DNA from: an uncultured Alphaproteobacteria bacterium
Lineage (GTDB): Bacteria > Pseudomonadota > Alphaproteobacteria > Caulobacterales > Caulobacteraceae
Reading direction: 5' to 3'
Assembly (NCBI GenBank): GCA_903822175.1
Contig: CAIJOB010000038.1
Span: forward strand, 52,248-116,247
Length of the DNA: 64,000 nt
The position numbers were made by a program, and so were the translations under genes. Position 1 is the stretch's first letter. Every line of letters starts with the position of its first letter. This document shows, one piece after another, positions 59,923 to 64,000 of the stretch. The notes beneath the pieces are model-generated. The model saw only the letters and a program-made list of their open reading frames with translations, was not told where the DNA came from and ran no database searches.

Positions 59923-60070
59923 TTTCCCTCCCCGTTTGGGGAGAGTGGATCGCGCCGCAAGGCGCGGGACGGGTGGGGAGGTGTGGATCGGAGTGCTGAA
60001 GCAGCACGCCGGCCCATACTTCCCCACCCGTCTCGCTTTGCTCGCCACCCTCCCCAAACGGGGAGGGAAA
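59923..60070. repeat. Dispersed inverted repeat (TTTCCCTCCCCG type)
   Basis: Outer arms 59923-59948 and 60045-60070 are reverse complements with one mismatch in 26. Inner boxes (GACGGGTGGGGA at about 59968 and TCCCCACCCGTC at about 60021) pair as well, leaving a short centre. It fills the whole gap between two convergent genes and would fold as one long hairpin. A different core from the two other repeat elements in the window. Confidence 0.72.
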
Positions 60071-60071
60071 G

Positions 60072-61613
60072 CTAAATCACCGCCTCGATGAGCATCGGGC
60101 CGCGCTGGGCCATGGCGCCGGCGAAGGCCTTTTCGAACGCCTCGGCGGTCTCGCAACGCACGGCCGGCACGCCCAGGCCCTTGGCCATGGCGACGAAGTC
60201 GATCTTCGGATCGCCCAGCTCCAGCAGCTTCTTCGCCTGCGGCCCGGCCTCGCCCGCGCCGGTGCGCACCATCTCCACATTGAGGATGCGGTAGGTGTAG
60301 TTGGCGAAGATCACCGTGGTCACGTCGAGGCCCTCGCGCGCCATGGTCCACAGGGACTGGATCGTATACATCGCCGCCCCGTCGCCGTTCAGCGACAACA
60401 CCTTGCGGTCCGGCGCGGCGACGGCGGCGCCGATGGCGAGCGGCAGGCCCGCCCCGATCGCGCCTCCGGTGAGCGCCAGAACCTCATGCGGCCGGGCCGT
60501 GCCCGCCGCCGCCGCCACGCCCGCGCCGGAGGTGACCGAGTCGTCGCAGATGATCGCGCCCTCAGGCATATGGCGGGCGATGGAGGCGCCGACGGCGTAG
60601 GCGGTGAGCTTGCCGCTCGGCGCGGCGTCGGGCAGGGCGAGCGGCTGGACGGGGCCGGCCTTCGGCGCCCCCAGGGCGTCGGCCAGGGCGGCGAGGCCGG
60701 CGATGGCGTCCTCGGCCCGCGCGGCCAGCGTCAGGGTCGCGCAGTCCTCGGGGACGAGCACGCTGGGGCGGTTCGGATAGGCGAAGAAGGCGACCGGCAC
60801 GGTCGTGCCGGCGAACACCATCAGGTCGACGCCCTCCAGCTCGGCCAGCGCCATCTCGCCGAAGTAGGGCATCCGCTTGGGCGCGAAGGCCCCGGCGCCC
60901 CGCGGCGTGCGGGCGATGAAGGTGTCCGAGTAGACCGTGACGCCGGCCGCCTGGAGCCGCGCGGCCTGTGCGATGCCGCCGGCGAGGCAGGCCTGGCCGC
61001 CGATCAGCACGACGGGGTTCTTGGCGGCTTTCAGCGCCTTGGCGGCGGCGTCGACGGCCGACCCGCTGGGCGCCGGCCGCACCGGCCGCTGGGCGATCAC
61101 CGGGTCGGGCTTGGCGTCGAGCCAGGCGCTGTCGGCCGGCAGGATCAGGCTGACCGGTCCGCCCGGGGGCCCGAAGCTCGCGGCCACCGCCTCGGCGGTC
61201 AGGCCGGCGACGCTTTCCGGGCTGTCGGCCGAGCGGACCCAGATCGAATTGGGCGCGACGATCGCCGGGATGTCGGAGTTCAGCGGGGCGTCGTACTGGC
61301 GGTGATAGGTGGCGTGGTCGCCGATCACATTGACGATGGGCGTGAAGGCGCGACGTGCATTGTGCAGATTGGCCAGGCCGTTGCCGTAGCCAGGCCCCAG
61401 ATGGAGCAGGGTGCAGGCGGGCTTCTCGGCGATCCGGCCGTAGCCGTCAGCCGCCCCGGTGGCGACGCCCTCGAACTGGCAGAGCACCGGGCGCATCGCC
61501 GGCGCGCCATCCAGGGCGGCGACGAACTGCATCTCGCTGGTGCCCGGATTGGCGAAACAGGCGGTGACCTCGTTGGCCACCAGGGTCGAGAGCAGGGCGT
61601 CGGCGCCGTTCAT
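60072..61613 (-). CDS. Thiamine-diphosphate enzyme, acetolactate synthase large subunit-like
   Basis: A 513-residue ThDP-dependent protein. The N-terminal pyrimidine domain has NPGTSEMQF and the catalytic Glu48 in CQFEGVATGAADGYGR. The central domain is at about 185-310 and the C-terminal pyrophosphate domain has GGAIGAGLPLAIGAAVA and LNGDGAAMYTIQSLWTMAREGLDVTTVIFANYTYRIL. It lacks the length of true IlvB (about 570) and no small subunit gene is near, so a benzoylformate- or oxo-acid decarboxylase-like activity is possible. It follows the feruloyl-CoA synthase-like gene by 18 bases; both probably act on aromatic or oxo acids. Confidence 0.9.
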   Translation of the reverse strand: MNGADALLSTLVANEVTACFANPGTSEMQFVAALDGAPAMRPVLCQFEGVATGAADGYGRIAEKPACTLLHLGPGYGNGLANLHNARRAFTPIVNVIGDHATYHRQYDAPLNSDIPAIVAPNSIWVRSADSPESVAGLTAEAVAASFGPPGGPVSLILPADSAWLDAKPDPVIAQRPVRPAPSGSAVDAAAKALKAAKNPVVLIGGQACLAGGIAQAARLQAAGVTVYSDTFIARTPRGAGAFAPKRMPYFGEMALAELEGVDLMVFAGTTVPVAFFAYPNRPSVLVPEDCATLTLAARAEDAIAGLAALADALGAPKAGPVQPLALPDAAPSGKLTAYAVGASIARHMPEGAIICDDSVTSGAGVAAAAGTARPHEVLALTGGAIGAGLPLAIGAAVAAPDRKVLSLNGDGAAMYTIQSLWTMAREGLDVTTVIFANYTYRILNVEMVRTGAGEAGPQAKKLLELGDPKIDFVAMAKGLGVPAVRCETAEAFEKAFAGAMAQRGPMLIEAVI

Positions 61614-61631
61614 ACGATCAGCCTTGGCATG

Positions 61632-63407
61632 TCAGAACACCATCACGTCTGGAGCGGGAGGATCGGCGAACAGCCGCAGGATCGCGCCGGCGCGCCGTTG
61701 GCGGGCAAGCGCCTGGGCGATGTAGCCCTTGTCGGTGATCTCGCCGCTCGGCGCGTCCGGCGCGTCGGGCAGGACGAGCGCGCGGGCGACCTTGCCCCCG
61801 GAGCCACGGGCCTGGGCGTTGTGGGCCTCCAGGCCCTTGCGCACCGCCTCGGCGATGGCGAGCGGGGCCAGCCGGGGGTTGGGATAGAGCAGGAGGCCCA
61901 CCGAGGCCTCGCCCTCGCCGCAGACCACCGCGTCGGTCACCGCCCCACCGATCGCGGAGATGGCGGCGATGCGCAGGTCGCCGACGCCGACGAAGGTGCC
62001 GGACGCGAGCTTGAAGTTCTCCGACAGCCGGCCGTCGAAGATCATGCCCTGCTGGGGATCGTCCGGGTCCACAAACCGCGCCGCGTCGCCCAGGATGTAG
62101 AAGCCCTGGTCGTCGAAGGCCTGGGCCGAGCGTTCGGGCAGGCCCAGATAGCCCTTGGTGATCTGCGGCCCCTTGACCCGGAAATCGAACTTGCCGGCGG
62201 TCGGCAGGAGGCGGACCGACGTGCCCGGAACCGGCAGCCCGATCAGGCCCATGACCTCGTTGGGCCAGTGGACGTTGCAGGCGGTGGGGCCGGTCTCGGT
62301 CGCGCCATAGCCGGACGCGAAGCTAATCTTCTCGCCCACCGTGCGCACGGCGACAGCCTGGATCCGGTCGGCGACCGCCTGGCCGAGCGCAGCCCCGCCA
62401 TACTGCAGCACGCGCACCTTTTCGAAGAACCGCCGGGCGAGCTTTTCGTCCTTCTCCAGCTCGTCGACGAACAGCATCCAGCCGGCCGGGACCATGTTCT
62501 GATAGGTCGGCGAAATCTCGCGCAGGTTCCGCACCGTCTCGCCGAACCGCGCCGCGGTCGGCTGGCCGTGGTCGATATAGACCGTGCCGCCCCGGTGGAC
62601 CGACATGTGCAGGATCGAGTTGGCGCCCAGGCTGTGGCTCCAGGGCGCGGAATTGACCATCAGCGGCGGCTCGGGATCGTCGAAGCAGGCGTCGATCTGG
62701 GCGGAGTTCAGGCTGATATTGCCGTGGCTGCAGATCACCGCCTTGGGGTGCCCGGTCGAGCCGGAGGTCAGCAGATATTTCGCCGGGTCTGCCGGGCGCG
62801 CGTTGGCGACCTCGCGGCGGCCCTGCAGCATCTTCTCGAAGGGGATGTGGCGCGGCCCGGGGTTCTTCGAGGCCACCACCGGCAGGCCGGCCAGCCCCGG
62901 CTGTAGCAGGCCCTCGGCGAAAAGCTCGGCGTCGTCGGTGTAGACGCAGGCGGGTTTGAGCGCCCGGCAGGCCATGGCCAGCCTGGCCGGATTGGCCCCC
63001 TTCAGTCCGTACTGCGGCGAGACCGGCGCGATCGGCATCCGCTGGCTCATGGCCGCATAGCTGATCAAGGCGTGGTCGATGCCGTTGTTGGCGAGGATCA
63101 GCAGCGGCTCCAGCCGCACGACGCCCAGCGCCGCCAGGGCGCCGGCGATCGCCTCCACCTGCTCGTGCGCCTCGCGGTAGGTGATCGTGCGCCAGCCCTC
63201 GCCGGACCGCTCGGCCAGCCAGACGCGGTTCGGCGTCTTGGTCGCCCAGTGGGCCAGGGCGGCGGTCATGGTCTGGAAGCGGGTCGAATAGGGGGTCGGG
63301 TTGGTCAGCACCATCTCGCCGTCGGCGCGATGCTCGATGTCCAGGCGCCGCGGCGCATAGCGGGCGTCGCGGAACGGGGCGGTGGCGATGTTGAGCTCAG
63401 CGTCCAT
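61632..63407 (-). CDS. fcs: Feruloyl-CoA synthase-like acyl-CoA ligase
   Basis: A 591-residue AMP-forming ligase. Core motifs: YLLTSGSTGHPKAVICSHGN (A3 loop, from about residue 213), MVNSAPWSHSLGANS, SFASGYGATETGPTACNVHW (A5) and a C-terminal FDGRLSENFKLASGTFV (A8 hinge). The N-terminus (PYSTRFQTMTAALAHWA) and the SENFKL motif are typical of feruloyl-CoA synthetases, which activate ferulate or related hydroxycinnamates. No enoyl-CoA hydratase/aldolase (ech) or vanillin dehydrogenase gene is adjacent, so the substrate may differ. It starts an operon with the ThDP enzyme. Confidence 0.85.
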   Translation of the reverse strand: MDAELNIATAPFRDARYAPRRLDIEHRADGEMVLTNPTPYSTRFQTMTAALAHWATKTPNRVWLAERSGEGWRTITYREAHEQVEAIAGALAALGVVRLEPLLILANNGIDHALISYAAMSQRMPIAPVSPQYGLKGANPARLAMACRALKPACVYTDDAELFAEGLLQPGLAGLPVVASKNPGPRHIPFEKMLQGRREVANARPADPAKYLLTSGSTGHPKAVICSHGNISLNSAQIDACFDDPEPPLMVNSAPWSHSLGANSILHMSVHRGGTVYIDHGQPTAARFGETVRNLREISPTYQNMVPAGWMLFVDELEKDEKLARRFFEKVRVLQYGGAALGQAVADRIQAVAVRTVGEKISFASGYGATETGPTACNVHWPNEVMGLIGLPVPGTSVRLLPTAGKFDFRVKGPQITKGYLGLPERSAQAFDDQGFYILGDAARFVDPDDPQQGMIFDGRLSENFKLASGTFVGVGDLRIAAISAIGGAVTDAVVCGEGEASVGLLLYPNPRLAPLAIAEAVRKGLEAHNAQARGSGGKVARALVLPDAPDAPSGEITDKGYIAQALARQRRAGAILRLFADPPAPDVMVF

Positions 63408-63429
63408 GGCCAGAGCCTTATTCCAAGCC

Positions 63430-63940
63430 GCAGCGATTTCGCAAAGCGCTCGATCGCCGCCGAGGATCTACGGCCTTACCGTTTTCGTCGCCCGTTGAGG
63501 GTCGGAAATGAGGGACTTTTCGTAAGTCGCGCAATCGGAGTTCTCTACCGCTGAGCAAATCTGTTCGCACTCGCCATAAATCGAGCAAGATTTTGCGATG
63601 ACGAATATTCGATCACGTATTAGATGCCTAAATGAATATATACTTCTTATATTAGACGGTGTTGTCGAGAGGAGTGGAATCTTGATTCCATCCTTAATCG
63701 AAAAGCCGTACTGTACACTTCTAGAACTCAAAGTTCGTCCTTTGTAATTGTCGAAATCAGCCTCCTCCAAGTCTTTCATGTCGTCAATTTTATTGCCGTC
63801 CATATAGATTCTGAATTCACTCATCTCCGCGGGGCCGATGCCATTGTTCTCCAGATATAATCCCGCATTCCCCAGATGACTTCGGGACTTTGGCGGCCCA
63901 AGATGTTAAAATACAAGCCGATTCAACAGGTTGAAGGCGG
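63430..63940. other. AT-rich patch with atypical composition
   Basis: G+C content falls from about 68 percent to between 30 and 50 percent (for example about 30 percent in 63601-63660) over roughly 500 bases, then rises again near 63940. It holds one unrecognised gene on the minus strand and AT-rich flanks with TTAAAATA (63906-63913). The sharp boundary right after the ligase operon suggests recent acquisition. No terminal repeat or integrase can be seen at either side within the window. Confidence 0.6.
63468..63824 (-). CDS. AT-rich orphan gene, hypothetical protein
   Basis: A 118-residue protein (MSEFRIYMDGNKIDDMKDLE...) whose codon use is unlike all its neighbours. It is polar with four cysteines (in KSCSIYGECEQICSA and SDCATYE) clustered in the second half. 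No signal peptide, membrane segment or known motif. A GGAG sequence directly upstream of the ATG supports translation. It may be a transferred accessory gene such as a defence, immunity or phage-related protein, but nothing in the sequence shows this. Confidence 0.55.
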   Translation of the reverse strand: MSEFRIYMDGNKIDDMKDLEEADFDNYKGRTLSSRSVQYGFSIKDGIKIPLLSTTPSNIRSIYSFRHLIRDRIFVIAKSCSIYGECEQICSAVENSDCATYEKSLISDPQRATKTVRP

Positions 63941-63955
63941 CTTGCGGGGCGGGGG

Positions 63956-64000
63956 ATGGCTGGAGCGGCGGGTGAGGCCGATCGGGGCGACTTGCGGGTC
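63956..64000 (+). CDS. Possible start of a gene cut by the right edge
   Basis: ATG 63956 opens a frame that is still open at the window end (MAGAAGEADRGDLRV), preceded by a run of G residues that could act as ribosome-binding site. Fifteen codons are too few to identify. The GEADRGDLRV pattern reminds me of the N-termini of some IS1380-type transposases, which would fit the neighbouring foreign-looking patch, but this is only a guess. Confidence 0.25.
   Translation, partial: MAGAAGEADRGDLRV

Noticed and set aside
60486..62906. 806-codon open frame on the plus strand opposite the ThDP and ligase genes
   Set aside because: Antisense shadow with the same biased composition (Arg/Gly/His/Asp-rich); it spans two real, conserved minus-strand genes.
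1..64000. CRISPR arrays, tRNA or rRNA genes
   Set aside because: No regularly spaced direct repeats, no cloverleaf-like sequence with a conserved TTCGA arm and no rRNA-like stretch were seen in the intergenic regions; small RNAs cannot be excluded by eye.

Overview
The window is GC-rich DNA (about two-thirds G+C by eye), densely packed with overlapping and translationally coupled genes. It looks like a chromosomal segment of an alphaproteobacterium, most likely of the order Caulobacterales (Phenylobacterium/Caulobacter type). That is an inference from gene content: a NodT-type efflux porin, ECF42-type sigma factor, ubiquinone hydroxylase Coq7, cytochrome b561-YceI fusion, short homogentisate dioxygenase, and dispersed GTCATTCCCGGG- and CTCCTCCCC-type palindromic repeats. 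No rRNA, tRNA, CRISPR array, prophage or complete insertion sequence was seen.

Layout. 1-2.4 kb: ferrous iron transporter FeoB (5' end at the window edge) and a small conserved-type protein. 2.4-7.4 kb (minus): six-gene tyrosine/homogentisate catabolic operon hppD, isoaspartyl peptidase, hmgA, a 91-codon gene, fahA, marR, with a good 18-bp imperfect palindrome just upstream of hppD. 7.5-9.2 kb (plus): YqaA-type membrane protein, dsbB, coq7. 9.2-19.3 kb (minus): MdtABC-like RND efflux operon (adaptor, two different RND pumps, NodT-type porin); the adaptor carries a remarkable C-terminal extension with three Cys4 repeats. 19.6-34 kb: three paralogous periplasmic cytochrome c-quinoprotein dehydrogenases of the polyvinyl-alcohol-dehydrogenase type, a redoxin/cytochrome c/copper monooxygenase/EF-hand fusion, a CocE-type hydrolase, a small secreted protein, an ECF42 sigma factor with its DGPF/YCII partner, a TetR regulator and a DMT exporter.

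34-48 kb: TPR, coiled-coil and membrane proteins, 3-methyladenine glycosylase, amidohydrolase, hybrid histidine kinase, acyl-CoA dehydrogenase, a degenerate M19 dipeptidase coupled to an imidazolonepropionase-like amidohydrolase, two YceI proteins (one fused to cytochrome b561), an exported methyltransferase-like protein and the tRNA t6A enzyme Sua5/TsaC. 47.7-48.4 kb: VapBC toxin-antitoxin module with a clear operator. 48.4-60 kb: FAD-linked D-2-hydroxyacid dehydrogenase, YaaA, two SDRs, GNAT, nitronate monooxygenase, M28 peptidase, YbjN protein, SPFH/NfeD pair and a secreted protein built of five Cys4 repeats. 60-63.4 kb (minus): feruloyl-CoA synthase-like ligase and a ThDP enzyme. 63.4-64 kb: an abrupt AT-rich patch with an orphan gene.

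The most unusual material is the electron-transfer/oxidation cluster at 19.6-33 kb: three heme-quinoproteins and a copper-monooxygenase fusion together suggest a periplasmic oxidation route for an unidentified substrate. Next come two unrelated cysteine-repeat architectures (the RND adaptor tail and the 437-residue secreted protein). Several regulatory palindromes are called from sequence symmetry only.
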